A DNA stretch of 64,000 nt from an uncultured Helicobacteraceae bacterium (GCA_910578285.1 CAJTQL010000013.1:1-64000), one strand, 5' to 3'; shown: positions 41,355 to 50,521, counted from the first letter of the stretch. Program-made: numbers and translations. The notes: generated by a model from the sequence alone, not told the origin.

Positions 41355-43775
41355 ATGTCAGGATTGAAAGTTATCAAACGCAATGGTTGTACAGAGCTTT
41401 TGGATATTTCTAAGATTCAGAAATTTACAAAAGAAGCTGTCGAAGGCTTGAATGATGTGAATCAAAGCGAACTTGAAGTCGATGCACGCATTCAATTTCG
41501 CGATAAAATCACAACAGAAGAAATCCAACAAACTTTGATTAAAACAGCTGCGGATAAAATTGATATTGATAGACCCGATTGGACTTTTGTTGCTGCACGG
41601 CTTTTTTTGTATGATTTATACCATAAAGTCATGCATAATGTGGGTAAGGGCGATGCAGCAAAATATTTTGCCACTGATAAAGCAGACTATGGACATCTGC
41701 GCGATTATTTTGCACATGGTGAGGCATGTGGTCGAATCATTGTTGGGCTTGCTGCGAAATTTGATTTGGATTTGCTTCAATCTCATATTGTTCCCGAACG
41801 CGATTTGCAATTTACATATCTTGGAATTAAAACTCTGTATGACAGGTATTTACTCAAAGATAAAAGCAATTCCCCGATTGAATTGCCACAACAAATGTTT
41901 ATGGCAATTGCCATGTTTTTAGCTCACAATGAAAAAGACCCAAATTATTGGGCAATTGCCTTTTATGATATGCTGTCTAAATTTGAAGTGATGGCAGCCA
42001 CACCCACACTTAGCAATGCGCGCACACCAAGACATCAGCTAAGTTCTTGTTATGTTGGTAGTACGCCCGACAATATCGAAGGAATCTTTGATGCGTACAA
42101 AGAAATGGCGCTTTTGAGTAAATATGGTGGTGGAATTGGTTGGGATTATTCTAAAGTTCGTGGGCTTGGAAGCGCAATTGATGGACATAAAAATGCCGCT
42201 GGTGGTGTTGTGCCATTTTTGAAAATCACAAATGATATTGCTGTGGCTGTTGACCAGCTTGGAACGCGCAAAGGCGCGATTAGTGTCTATCTTGAAGTTT
42301 GGCATCGTGATATTTTTGATTTTGTCGATCTCAAGAAAAATAGTGGTGAAGAAAGACGGCGCACGCATGACCTTTTCCCTGCATTATGGATTTGTGATTT
42401 GTTTATGGAACGAATCGAGGCAAATGCGCATTGGACATTGTTGGATTCTAATGAGTGTGGAGATTTAACCGAGCTCTATGGAGAAGCTTTTACCAAACGT
42501 TATTTAGAATATGAAGCAAGAGATGATATTTTTAAAGAAGTTGTGAGTGCAAAGGATTTATGGAAGAAGATTTTAGGTAATTATTTTGAAACAGGAGCAC
42601 CTTTTTTATGTTTCAAAGATAATGCAAATCGTAGCAACCCTAATGCGCATAATGGAATCATTCGCTCAAGTAATCTTTGTACGGAAATTTTTCAAAATAC
42701 AGAGCCAAATTATTATCGTATTTGTGTTGAGTTTGATGATGGAACCATAACATATTTTGATGAGAATGAGCGGGTAATTACCGATAGTGGAATCGTCAAA
42801 AAGGCAAATAAACTTACGAGCATTGATTCTTTAGAGGGCAAGAATATTTTTATTGCGCGCCGTGAAGGGCAAGAAGGAAAAAGTGCAGTTTGTAATCTTG
42901 CAAGCATTAATCTTTCTAAAGTCAACACACCTGAAGATATACAGCGCGTTGTTCCTATTGCTGTGCGTATGCTTGATAATGTGATTAATCTCAATTTTTA
43001 TCCTACGCGAAAAGTCAAAGTAACAAATATGCAAACACGTGCAATTGGATTAGGCGTTATGGGTGAAGCACAAATGCTTGCCAAAAATCATATTCAATGG
43101 GGAAGCAAAGAACATTTTGAAAAAATTGATTTACTCATGGAATCGATTAGCTATCATACAATTTTAGCAAGTTCAAAACTTGCAGCTGAAAAAGGGAGCT
43201 ATCCTCTTTTTGAAGGTTCGCATTGGAGCAAAGGAATCTTTCCTATTGATGTAGCAAATGCTGCTGCGAAACAGCTTGTTGTGCGAGATTTATTTACACA
43301 ATCTTATGATTGGCAGGGATTGCGAGAAATTGTTAAAAAACAAGGTATTCGTAATGGATATTTAATGGCGATTGCACCCACAAGCTCCATTAGTATTTTA
43401 GTAGGGACAACACAAACTGTTGAGCCAATTTATAAGAAGAAATGGTTTGAAGAAAATTTAAGTGGTATGATTCCTGTTGTTGTTCCAAATCTGACAATCG
43501 ATAATTGGAGTTTTTATCCGTCCGCTTATGAGCTTGACCAAAACTTGTTGATTAAGGCAGCAGCGATTCGACAAAAATGGATTGACCAAGGACAGAGTAC
43601 AAATATTTTTGTTACGTTAGATAAAGCAAGTGGGAAATATCTCAATGATATTTATTTCAATGCTTGGAGGTTGGGGCTGAAATCAACCTACTATCTTCGT
43701 AGTCAGAGTCCCGAGGCGCTCGAAAATGTGGAATCAAGTATAGATCGTTCGTTTGAATGCGAGGGTTGTCAATAG
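41355..43775 (+). CDS. nrdA: Ribonucleotide reductase class Ia alpha subunit
   Basis: Reduces ribonucleoside diphosphates for DNA synthesis. 806 residues. N-terminal ATP-cone (VIKRNGCTELLDISKIQKFT), first active-site Cys in QLSSCYVGST, the radical site NLCTEIFQNT (Asn-Leu-Cys-Thr-Glu), second Cys in SAVCNLASINLSK, the tyrosine pair near SPEALENVESS, and the C-terminal shuttle CEGCQ. The beta subunit gene is not next to it. The gene is richer in AT than typA. Confidence 0.94.
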   Translation: MSGLKVIKRNGCTELLDISKIQKFTKEAVEGLNDVNQSELEVDARIQFRDKITTEEIQQTLIKTAADKIDIDRPDWTFVAARLFLYDLYHKVMHNVGKGDAAKYFATDKADYGHLRDYFAHGEACGRIIVGLAAKFDLDLLQSHIVPERDLQFTYLGIKTLYDRYLLKDKSNSPIELPQQMFMAIAMFLAHNEKDPNYWAIAFYDMLSKFEVMAATPTLSNARTPRHQLSSCYVGSTPDNIEGIFDAYKEMALLSKYGGGIGWDYSKVRGLGSAIDGHKNAAGGVVPFLKITNDIAVAVDQLGTRKGAISVYLEVWHRDIFDFVDLKKNSGEERRRTHDLFPALWICDLFMERIEANAHWTLLDSNECGDLTELYGEAFTKRYLEYEARDDIFKEVVSAKDLWKKILGNYFETGAPFLCFKDNANRSNPNAHNGIIRSSNLCTEIFQNTEPNYYRICVEFDDGTITYFDENERVITDSGIVKKANKLTSIDSLEGKNIFIARREGQEGKSAVCNLASINLSKVNTPEDIQRVVPIAVRMLDNVINLNFYPTRKVKVTNMQTRAIGLGVMGEAQMLAKNHIQWGSKEHFEKIDLLMESISYHTILASSKLAAEKGSYPLFEGSHWSKGIFPIDVANAAAKQLVVRDLFTQSYDWQGLREIVKKQGIRNGYLMAIAPTSSISILVGTTQTVEPIYKKKWFEENLSGMIPVVVPNLTIDNWSFYPSAYELDQNLLIKAAAIRQKWIDQGQSTNIFVTLDKASGKYLNDIYFNAWRLGLKSTYYLRSQSPEALENVESSIDRSFECEGCQ

Positions 43776-43786
43776 GTGGTCGTTGT

Positions 43787-45199
43787 ATGAAAAAGCGCTA
43801 TCTCATTGATACATCAATTATCCTTGATAGCGTAGAGAATCTCTCCATTCTCTATGGAGGAGAAAATATTCTTTTTATCAGTGATATTGTTCTTTTGGAG
43901 CTTAGTAAGAAAAAGGAAACTTTGGGACAAAGTGGTTATTTTAGTCGCGAATTTTTTCGGCTCATCAATCATAATCTGGGCAAAGAAATTGAGCCTGAAA
44001 CCATTGGCTTAAGCCCACTAAAAAATGGTGATTTTTTATGGCAAACATATCTTAAAGATGGTGAAAATCTCATTCCTTTTTATGTTCTTTCACGTTCTTT
44101 TTATGAAACACCTATGTCAGACTGGGGGCAAAATGACCTCAAAATTGCTGAAATTGCTCTTGATTATAACCTTACGCTGATTACTAATGATACAGCGTTA
44201 AAGATTCATTCTCTTTCACGCGGAATTCAAGCAGAATCATTATTGCGAGATAGTGTGAATAATGTAGATTCAATTGATTTTTTTTACCAACATACCTGCC
44301 ATATTGATACATTACATTCTTTGAAAGAACAAACATGGTTTCAAAATCTAAGCGATTGGAGTTTAATAGAAATTATTGAAGAAGAAAACACGGGTAATGC
44401 ACATTATCTCAATGGAAAAAAGCAATTTGGTTTTAAAATTAAAGGCGCATTTGTTCCACAAAATCTTGATGAAATTATTAAAACACATTCTCCTTATATT
44501 ACTCCGCTTAATCTTGAACAAAAACTTTATTATGCCTTGTTGCTCCATTCTAACAATCGCATCACTGTTGCGAGCGGGGCGACAGGAAGCGGAAAGACGC
44601 TCATCGCTTTGCAAGCAGGGATTACACTTTTTAAATTAGGTATTGTTGATGGAATCGTCTATTTGCGCAATACAATCACGGCAAATGATAAAGAAGCCGA
44701 GCTAGGATTCCGCAAAGGCGGCGAGTTTGAAAAACTCGATTATTTTATGTATCCCCTTTATAGTGCAATTAACTTTACAATTACCAAAATGCAAAAAGAA
44801 TCTCTTGCAAAGCGGATTGAATATCGAGGAGAGAGCAAGGGCGAACAACGTGCAGAAGCCACAGAATATTTTATGAAAAAACATAATATTTCAATTATTG
44901 ACATTGCCCATGCGCGCGGAATCACAATCTCGCGTAAGTTTGTAATTTTTGACGAAGTGCAAAATGCGTCCAATGCCACAGTAAAACTCATCGGTACACG
45001 TATGGGCGAAGAAAGCCGCATTGTCTTTTTGGGCGACCTCAAACAAATCGATCACCCCTATCTAAGTCGTAATCGCAATGGACTCGCAACATTGCTTAAA
45101 ATCGCGAGTATTGATGACTATATCGCCGCAATCAAGCTCAAACAAACGATTCGTAGCGAAATTGCCGGGTGGTTTGAAGATAGATTCAATGTATTATAA
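43787..45199 (+). CDS. PIN domain plus PhoH-like ATPase
   Basis: 470 residues: N-terminal PIN nuclease domain (YLIDTSIILDSVENL, then DIVLLELSKK and LTLITNDTAL) and a C-terminal PhoH-type ATPase with Walker A SGATGSGKTLIALQ near residue 263 and Walker B FVIFDEVQNAS. Such PhoH2/YlaK proteins are RNA helicase-ribonuclease fusions. I take ATG 43787, giving MKKRYLIDTS, rather than one ten codons upstream. It overlaps no neighbour 5'; its last 82 bases overlap the antisense gene at 45118. Confidence 0.88.
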   Translation: MKKRYLIDTSIILDSVENLSILYGGENILFISDIVLLELSKKKETLGQSGYFSREFFRLINHNLGKEIEPETIGLSPLKNGDFLWQTYLKDGENLIPFYVLSRSFYETPMSDWGQNDLKIAEIALDYNLTLITNDTALKIHSLSRGIQAESLLRDSVNNVDSIDFFYQHTCHIDTLHSLKEQTWFQNLSDWSLIEIIEEENTGNAHYLNGKKQFGFKIKGAFVPQNLDEIIKTHSPYITPLNLEQKLYYALLLHSNNRITVASGATGSGKTLIALQAGITLFKLGIVDGIVYLRNTITANDKEAELGFRKGGEFEKLDYFMYPLYSAINFTITKMQKESLAKRIEYRGESKGEQRAEATEYFMKKHNISIIDIAHARGITISRKFVIFDEVQNASNATVKLIGTRMGEESRIVFLGDLKQIDHPYLSRNRNGLATLLKIASIDDYIAAIKLKQTIRSEIAGWFEDRFNVL

Positions 45200-45831
45200 T
45201 GAAAAGCATCATCCTTTAAATTCTTGCTGCTATGCTCGTGTTTTTCTTCATTGATGCTATTATTCTCTCTCTTCTCATACTCATAGTGATTGTTTTGAAA
45301 GACTTTACCACCGCTTTCTTTATCTCCATAATTAGAGGTTCTTAATGGAGCAGACTCATAAGGAGCAAAGCCAAAGAAGCCTTCAATATTTTGTATATTA
45401 CTTTTTTCGCTTTGAATAAACTTTATCAAACTTCTTTTGTAAGCCTGATAATGAAAGAATATAGCATTTTTAAAATATTCTTTAGCTTGAATTGTTATAT
45501 CTTTATAACCTTGTCTAAAAAAGAGATAATCTTTGTCAAAATCAGTAGTTTGTTTTTTCCATTTCTTTTTATTTGTATCATTATTTTTATATTTTTGCGT
45601 AAAATTATCTATGAGTTGCATTTGTGTAGTTTTACTATGTTTTTCTAGTTTAGATTCTAAGATATAGTTTTTCTTTAGCTCATCACTTAATGTGCCTTGA
45701 AAACTTTCATCAATAAGTTGATATTCTTTTTTTAATCCTAAAAATACATGAGGGATTACTCCCTCTCCCCAGCCCCAAGTATCTACATATACCCCTAGAG
45801 TGTAGTATTTTTGATAGAGTTTATCTGGCAT
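45118..45831 (-). CDS. Hypothetical protein of the AT-rich island, C-terminus read antisense to phoH
   Basis: 237 residues from the ATG at 45831, which overlaps the stop of the previous gene. It opens with YTLGVYVDTWGWGEGVIPHV, a Trp/Gly-rich segment resembling the start of small secreted effectors or Tox-like proteins. It then turns Lys/Tyr-rich and helical, and holds FFGFAPYESAPL. The last 27 or so residues come from the antisense strand of the phoH gene and are unlikely to be ancestral; the gene may have lost its true 3' end. Last gene of the minus-strand island. Function unknown. Confidence 0.6.
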   Translation of the reverse strand: MPDKLYQKYYTLGVYVDTWGWGEGVIPHVFLGLKKEYQLIDESFQGTLSDELKKNYILESKLEKHSKTTQMQLIDNFTQKYKNNDTNKKKWKKQTTDFDKDYLFFRQGYKDITIQAKEYFKNAIFFHYQAYKRSLIKFIQSEKSNIQNIEGFFGFAPYESAPLRTSNYGDKESGGKVFQNNHYEYEKRENNSINEEKHEHSSKNLKDDAFHYNTLNLSSNHPAISLRIVCLSLIAAI

Positions 45832-46432
45832 TATTATATTCTTCCTTTGCTGATTCAAGACCACCATCTACTCCAAACCTTACATCGCTTTTTGCACCGA
45901 TATTGTGTTGTTCTTTAAAAGCCATAGTTAAGAATGAGACCTGTTCGGGTATCTTTATCCCGCATTTTAAAAACTTCTCACTTATCGGGCTCCCTTTAGT
46001 AAAAAGTATAAATTCTGTCCAATATCTGTCATAAGCATAACTAAGAATCATTTGATAAACAATGCTAGAAGCCTCATGCTCGGGATAGGGTTGGAAGTCC
46101 TTATGAAGACTCATGCGATATTCATAAATGCTTTTTGATATAAGAACATATTTAGAAGAAAAATAATACTCTACTTTAGCATTATGCAAAGCTTTCATTT
46201 TTTCAAACTCTTCTTGTGTTATAGGTCTTGCATACACTACCTTGCCTATCTCTTCTTTACAAAGTCTCTCATATTCCTTATATTCAGAATCTAAAGCCTT
46301 AGGGATAAAGGCACGATAACTTGTAGGATAATAAATTGAACCCCCACACATCACATATAAAATAAAAATTCCGATGATTGCTAAGAATATATATATATAT
46401 ATATATATCATTTTATGTCTTTTATGCTGCAT
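45821..46432 (-). CDS. Membrane-anchored hypothetical protein with (AT)n repeat near its start
   Basis: 203 residues. An N-terminal membrane anchor begins MIYIYIYIFLAIIGIFILYV; the Ile-Tyr repeat is encoded by an (AT)11 tract. The rest (residues 30-203) is soluble and presumably periplasmic, with a few charged helices. It starts 11 bases inside the end of the PAAR-like gene. It could be an immunity protein for the effector next to it, by position and by a single N-terminal anchor. Loss or gain of one AT unit would shift the frame. Confidence 0.65.
   Translation of the reverse strand: MQHKRHKMIYIYIYIFLAIIGIFILYVMCGGSIYYPTSYRAFIPKALDSEYKEYERLCKEEIGKVVYARPITQEEFEKMKALHNAKVEYYFSSKYVLISKSIYEYRMSLHKDFQPYPEHEASSIVYQMILSYAYDRYWTEFILFTKGSPISEKFLKCGIKIPEQVSFLTMAFKEQHNIGAKSDVRFGVDGGLESAKEEYNNAR
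46387..46408. repeat. (AT)11 dinucleotide repeat within coding sequence
   Basis: Eleven AT units near the 5' end of the 203-residue gene. Dinucleotide repeats of this length are slippage-prone and each change alters the frame. As sequenced the frame is open (ON). Confidence 0.75.
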
Positions 46433-47783
46433 TCTTTCTCCAATGATAATTAGTAATAGATTGATTATACTTAAAATTCTTTAAAGCTTCTTTAGTGATA
46501 TTCTTAGTATGAGTAGGATTAGGGGCATTGATTTTATAACTATTAGGTTTAGGAATACAAATAAGTGGAACTCCCTTATCAGAGAATACTCCAGAACTTA
46601 CTAGAGATTGCATTATAGGATAATCTTCATTATGCTTTTTTAATCCACGAGAACTAGGAAGTATGAGCGCTACTTGTGTGCAAGGTCCTCCACTTATAGG
46701 AGGATTAGGACAACCTGCAATAGAGCTATAGAGTAAATCAGTTTCTAATATAAAAGGGATATTCTTATCTGTAATACTTTTACCTAGATTGGATTTTAAT
46801 TGCACTACTCCTCCGTGAGAGCATTTCATCTCATTATCTTCTAGTAGAGGGTGAAGCATAGCAGTGCTTAGAGGTTTTAATTGTTCTTTGTGTTGTTTTT
46901 GTTCTCTTTGTATGATAGCTTTATCTTGTTTTTCTTGAGATTCTTTGTTTGTGAGTTCTAGTTTAATATTTAAACTAGAATCTAAGAGAGAATAATTTAA
47001 AAGAGTAAGAGTAGAAGCATTTAAAAAGATAGTAAGTGTGCCTAGATTATTTTCTTCATCTTTAGGGGAGAAGTAATAACTTGGTGTGTCTTGTTTAATG
47101 GTATTGTCTTTATCTAATTCGCCAAAGAGAAAGGGATTAGATTCTATTTCAGATGAGCCTAGCAGGAGAGTGGAGTAGAAAAAGATTTGAGTAGAGGGAG
47201 AGTTAAGAATATCTAAACTCATAGGCGAACCTTGTTTTGTATTATTGCTCTCTGTATTTGTATTCACATATTCTTGCAGTAGAGATTCTAATTCTTGTAT
47301 ATCTATGTAAGTTTTATCTTTAGTAAATATGTCTATTTTATTGTTATGGATATGGATAAGGTGAGAAAGGGAATTGGAAGTATCTAAGAATATGATAATG
47401 TTATTTTTGTCTTGGGATTCTAAAATGAGGTTATTGGAACTTATCCTATTTCCTTTGTGAGTATTTATGCTGTGAGAATCTATGTCGCTGATTTGATATT
47501 CTAACTCTTGTGCCTGTTCTTGCTTGATAGTTTGCATTGATTTATAGAGGTCTTTTCTAGCTTCTAAGTATTCATTGCTTATGGAATCTTTGTTGGAGAG
47601 GAAGGAGAGATAAAAAGATGATTTATAATTATAAAATTCCCTTGTATTATTTTCATACAACAAATTATCATCATCAAAATATATACTACTTTCACACTGA
47701 TATAAAGCTTTTAAATAAATTGTTTCAGAATCTTTATTGAGATTATCTATATCTTGTGCAGTCAATAAATTACATTTAATCAT
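46422..47783 (-). CDS. PAAR-like (type VI spike-associated) protein
   Basis: 453 residues. The C-terminal region carries MKCSHGGVVQLKSNLGKS and SIAGCPNPPISGGPCTQVAL, with paired cysteine/histidine as in PAAR-like/DUF4280-type proteins that cap type VI secretion spikes. The N-terminal 300 residues are Asn/Ser/Gln-rich and unknown; they contain NNLILESQDKNNIIIFLD, of which a decayed copy lies at 49566-49655. It overlaps the upstream and downstream genes by 4 and 11 bases. No VgrG, Hcp or sheath gene is in the window, so the type VI assignment rests on this domain only. Confidence 0.6.
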   Translation of the reverse strand: MIKCNLLTAQDIDNLNKDSETIYLKALYQCESSIYFDDDNLLYENNTREFYNYKSSFYLSFLSNKDSISNEYLEARKDLYKSMQTIKQEQAQELEYQISDIDSHSINTHKGNRISSNNLILESQDKNNIIIFLDTSNSLSHLIHIHNNKIDIFTKDKTYIDIQELESLLQEYVNTNTESNNTKQGSPMSLDILNSPSTQIFFYSTLLLGSSEIESNPFLFGELDKDNTIKQDTPSYYFSPKDEENNLGTLTIFLNASTLTLLNYSLLDSSLNIKLELTNKESQEKQDKAIIQREQKQHKEQLKPLSTAMLHPLLEDNEMKCSHGGVVQLKSNLGKSITDKNIPFILETDLLYSSIAGCPNPPISGGPCTQVALILPSSRGLKKHNEDYPIMQSLVSSGVFSDKGVPLICIPKPNSYKINAPNPTHTKNITKEALKNFKYNQSITNYHWRKNAA

Positions 47784-48691
47784 TTTATTTCCTCCGAGAT
47801 TTTTATTGTATCATTTAATTCCTTTAATTGTTTAGTGGTTAGATTTCTCCAAGTATTACTAAAACCTTTAGGTATGAATGCTTTATCTGGTAATATATGG
47901 GGATTAGGGTAAAGTTTATCAGTCATATCAACACCATTAATAAATGTTTCCTTGTGATTATAATTTCCTGAAAATCTTTGCATTATTCTTTGTGTAGTTT
48001 TATGACAATGAGCTACACTAAGCTGCTGCATTTCTTGTTCTGTAAAATAAAAATCAGCTTCCCTAATATAATCAATCATAAAACCTCCAACATAATTTAC
48101 AAGTTTTTCAACTTGTTTTCTTATCCACAAAGAAATAGCTACTCCTCCTATAAAAATAGCTAGCCCAACTACCACTGCACCGACAATACTTACACTTGCA
48201 ATGGCTGTGGCTATAAATGCAGTAATCGCTATTCCTGCGGAAGCTACAACACCAATTTGAAAGATTTTGTCTGCTATGATTGTTGCTCCTATCTTAAGAG
48301 TTACTTTTAATCCATCACCTGTTTTTTTGTATTCAATGAGAGCATCAACAAATGTGAGGTGATTACTAGCACGACTGAAAATGATTCTAAAGGGTTTTAC
48401 TATGTGTTCTATATTTTTTATCGTTTCTCCAGCAGTAAGTGTGTTATTTATTGCTCCCGCTACACTATTTACATTTTGTATTTGTTTTTGAATATCTTGT
48501 TCTTTCTTTTCTTGACTTTTCTCTTGCAATGCTTTTATCTTTGCTTCATCTTGTTCTTTTTCCATTTCTTTAAGCATTATTACTGCATTGTCAGCTATAT
48601 CTGCTTGTGTAAGGACATCTTTTAGTGTTTCTACCTCTTGTTTATTGATTTCATTTTCAGATTTTAGTGTTACTTGTATGTTCTCACTCAT
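47780..48691 (-). CDS. Membrane protein with hydrophobic hairpin, possible pore-forming effector
   Basis: About 303 residues. A charged coiled coil (residues 40-75) is followed by a long Ala/Ile/Gly/Val-rich stretch (about 135-195, IGVVASAGIAITAFIATAIA and GAVVVGLAIFIGGVAISLWI), long enough for two to three membrane helices. This is the type of hydrophobic hairpin seen in colicin-like and type VI pore-forming toxins. The C-terminal 100 residues are soluble. The start (second of two ATGs) is chosen because AAGGA is six bases before it. It overlaps the PAAR-like gene, which suggests effector-carrier coupling. Confidence 0.65.
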   Translation of the reverse strand: MSENIQVTLKSENEINKQEVETLKDVLTQADIADNAVIMLKEMEKEQDEAKIKALQEKSQEKKEQDIQKQIQNVNSVAGAINNTLTAGETIKNIEHIVKPFRIIFSRASNHLTFVDALIEYKKTGDGLKVTLKIGATIIADKIFQIGVVASAGIAITAFIATAIASVSIVGAVVVGLAIFIGGVAISLWIRKQVEKLVNYVGGFMIDYIREADFYFTEQEMQQLSVAHCHKTTQRIMQRFSGNYNHKETFINGVDMTDKLYPNPHILPDKAFIPKGFSNTWRNLTTKQLKELNDTIKISEEIK

Positions 48692-49566
48692 TGACATTCC
48701 TTGAGGTTGGATTGGATAGTGGCGATAACTTTTTCATCTTTTTGCAAATTCCCTTGTATTGTTTCAACTTCGTTTTTATAGACTTTTGCTTTTTCTTGCT
48801 TTTCAGATTGAAGCATTTGTTTATCTAATAGCTTAGAGATTGTATCAAAATTCATTTTGATTAATTCATATCTTTGAATTACTCGTTGTATTTCTTGTTG
48901 GCTTACATCGCAAGTATTTTTTTCAATATCGCTTAAAATAAGATAATTTGGAATCTCAAGAAGTGCTGTTATTGCAAAGTAATAAATGCCAATCTTATCC
49001 AGCGAAGCTTTTTCTAATTTTTTAGAGTTTGAAAAGTCATTGTTAATACGAGATTCTAAAAAATCCAAAAAGTTTTGGTAATCTTGGGTGCGTTCTTTGT
49101 CGTGTAAGATGAAATAAGTTTGATTAGGATTGAAATCTCGTTCTTTGCCAAACAAATCTGAAACGATATAAGTTTTGGATACTACAGCCCTCATACCTTT
49201 TATAATGGTATTTAACGCTCCATTTTCATCATCATAAGGCAGAATAAAATTTGACAGAATCTCAATATTTGTAATTGCCTTTTGAATGTCTTGCAAGTTT
49301 TGATGAATGATAGAATTTATATTGAGCGCATTTAGACTCTCTTGAGTGAGATTTTGGATAGATTCTAACTCCCTAGCCGAATCTTTTTCATACCATTGTA
49401 TCAATGGGGCAAGTTCAGCTTTGGCATTATTTACAATATTATCCACTTCTTTATTTATATCTATTATCCACATTACAAGTGCGATAATTAAATAAGCAAC
49501 AAAGGCTATTATTCCTACATAATAGCTTATCCTTTTGATGTAGTTGCCATTGAATTTGGTTTGCAT
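48688..49566 (-). CDS. Single-pass membrane protein, 292 aa
   Basis: One N-terminal membrane helix (YYVGIIAFVAYLIIALVMWI) then a large helical domain (residues 40-290), ending in a coiled coil that is Lys/Glu/Gln-rich. The topology is that of a periplasmic-facing helical protein with an inner-membrane anchor. No family recognised. The ATG overlaps the stop of a short upstream frame (TAATG). It is possibly an immunity or assembly partner of the hydrophobic-hairpin protein that follows. Confidence 0.65.
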   Translation of the reverse strand: MQTKFNGNYIKRISYYVGIIAFVAYLIIALVMWIIDINKEVDNIVNNAKAELAPLIQWYEKDSARELESIQNLTQESLNALNINSIIHQNLQDIQKAITNIEILSNFILPYDDENGALNTIIKGMRAVVSKTYIVSDLFGKERDFNPNQTYFILHDKERTQDYQNFLDFLESRINNDFSNSKKLEKASLDKIGIYYFAITALLEIPNYLILSDIEKNTCDVSQQEIQRVIQRYELIKMNFDTISKLLDKQMLQSEKQEKAKVYKNEVETIQGNLQKDEKVIATIQSNLKECQ

Positions 49567-49655
49567 TATGCCACTTTCCCTCTTTTATCTAAAAATATGA
49601 TTGTTATAGATTTGTCTTGGGATTCTAAGATAAGATTGGAATGTTTGTTTAACAT
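49566..49655 (-). pseudogene. Remnant with similarity to the PAAR-like gene
   Basis: A 29-codon frame beginning at ATG 49655 reads NKHSNLILESQDKSITIIFL followed by DKRGKVA and stop. The part NLILESQDK...IIFLD matches NNLILESQDKNNIIIFLD in the PAAR-like protein. It is out of frame with the small gene at 49585-49758. I read it as the leftover 3' piece of a second PAAR-like gene, or a short coupling peptide before the 292-residue gene. Confidence 0.45.
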
Positions 49656-49758
49656 CTTCTTGCAAATTGAGTGTCTCAAGATAAATATTAGCACTATGGG
49701 CTATATGTTTTGGGGAAATAAATTTGGATTGAGATTCAATTATATCTTTAAGTTTCAT
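49585..49758 (-). CDS. Small hypothetical protein, 57 aa
   Basis: ATG at 49758 after AAAGGAAGCGCAA, within the last codons of the zinc-ribbon gene. The product starts MKLKDIIESQSKFISPKHIA, is soluble and ends in HIFR. It may be the 5' part of a gene that continued into the frame at 49566-49655 before a frameshift; a single base change would join them. Confidence 0.4.
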   Translation of the reverse strand: MKLKDIIESQSKFISPKHIAHSANIYLETLNLQEDVKQTFQSYLRIPRQIYNNHIFR

Positions 49759-50113
49759 TTGCGCTTCCTTTGGTGTTATGCCCATCTGTTATTTTTTCAA
49801 GACGGCTAAAAAACATCTGAAAGACAAATCCTACAATAATTCCAACAAATATCATTCCGATCATAAAGTAAATTTCAATCCCTAAGGTGAATTTTAAAAC
49901 AACTGCCACAACAAACCATACAAATATAGCAATATTTAAGATTTTTCTAGGCATCATTTTTACTTCATATTTTGTGCCACATTTTGGACATTGCGTGAGA
50001 TTCTTACCTATATCATACAAAGCGTTATCTATAATCTCTTCCTTAGAATTTGCAAATTCTCCGGTGAGCTTATTTATCCTCTCCCCACACTCACATTGAT
50101 AATAAAATGTCAT
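49748..50113 (-). CDS. Zinc-ribbon membrane protein, 121 aa
   Basis: N-terminal zinc ribbon (CECGE near residue 7 and CPKCG near 42) and two membrane helices (LNIAIFVWFVVAVVLKFTLG and IEIYFMIGMIFVGIIVGFVF). Strong ribosome binding site (AAAAGGAGGGAGTA). Function unknown. The gene follows the MORN-like protein gene by 42 bases. Confidence 0.65.
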   Translation of the reverse strand: MTFYYQCECGERINKLTGEFANSKEEIIDNALYDIGKNLTQCPKCGTKYEVKMMPRKILNIAIFVWFVVAVVLKFTLGIEIYFMIGMIFVGIIVGFVFQMFFSRLEKITDGHNTKGSANET

Positions 50114-50155
50114 TACTCCCTCCTTTTACAATCTCTCATTACACAAAGTGCTTAT

Positions 50156-50521
50156 TTATTCTGTTGAGATTATAAGCTCCCCTTGTTCGTTATACTTTTT
50201 ATAGATAAAGAGCTTACCATTTTTGTATAGACGTTCTTCTTTAAGCTGCCCAGATTCATAATAATCTTTACTAACATCTTTTTTCTTATCATATTCGTAT
50301 GGAGTTTCTTCTTTAAGTTTCCCAGATTTATAATACTTTTTCTCAACACCATTTATCTCACCATTTTCGTATGGAATTTCATATTTAAGTTGCCCAGATA
50401 AATAATAGAATCTTTCAATACAACCATTAAGCTTTTCTTCTTTACTCTTACACTGATTTGCATACCCTATTGACAAACATACTGATAACACCATAGCAAC
50501 ATTTACTAGATTCTTTAACAT
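50156..50521 (-). CDS. Secreted MORN-repeat variant protein, 121 aa
   Basis: Signal peptide MLKNLVNVAMVLSVCLSIGY, then three to four tandem toxin-antitoxin-type MORN units such as YYKSGKLKEETPYEYDKKKD and YYESGQLKEERLYKNGKL. Such repeat proteins are often immunity-like partners of secreted toxins. I use the internal ATG at 50521, which has AGAGAAGTG before it and starts directly with the signal peptide. First gene of the minus-strand island 45.1-50.5 kb. Confidence 0.7.
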   Translation of the reverse strand: MLKNLVNVAMVLSVCLSIGYANQCKSKEEKLNGCIERFYYLSGQLKYEIPYENGEINGVEKKYYKSGKLKEETPYEYDKKKDVSKDYYESGQLKEERLYKNGKLFIYKKYNEQGELIISTE

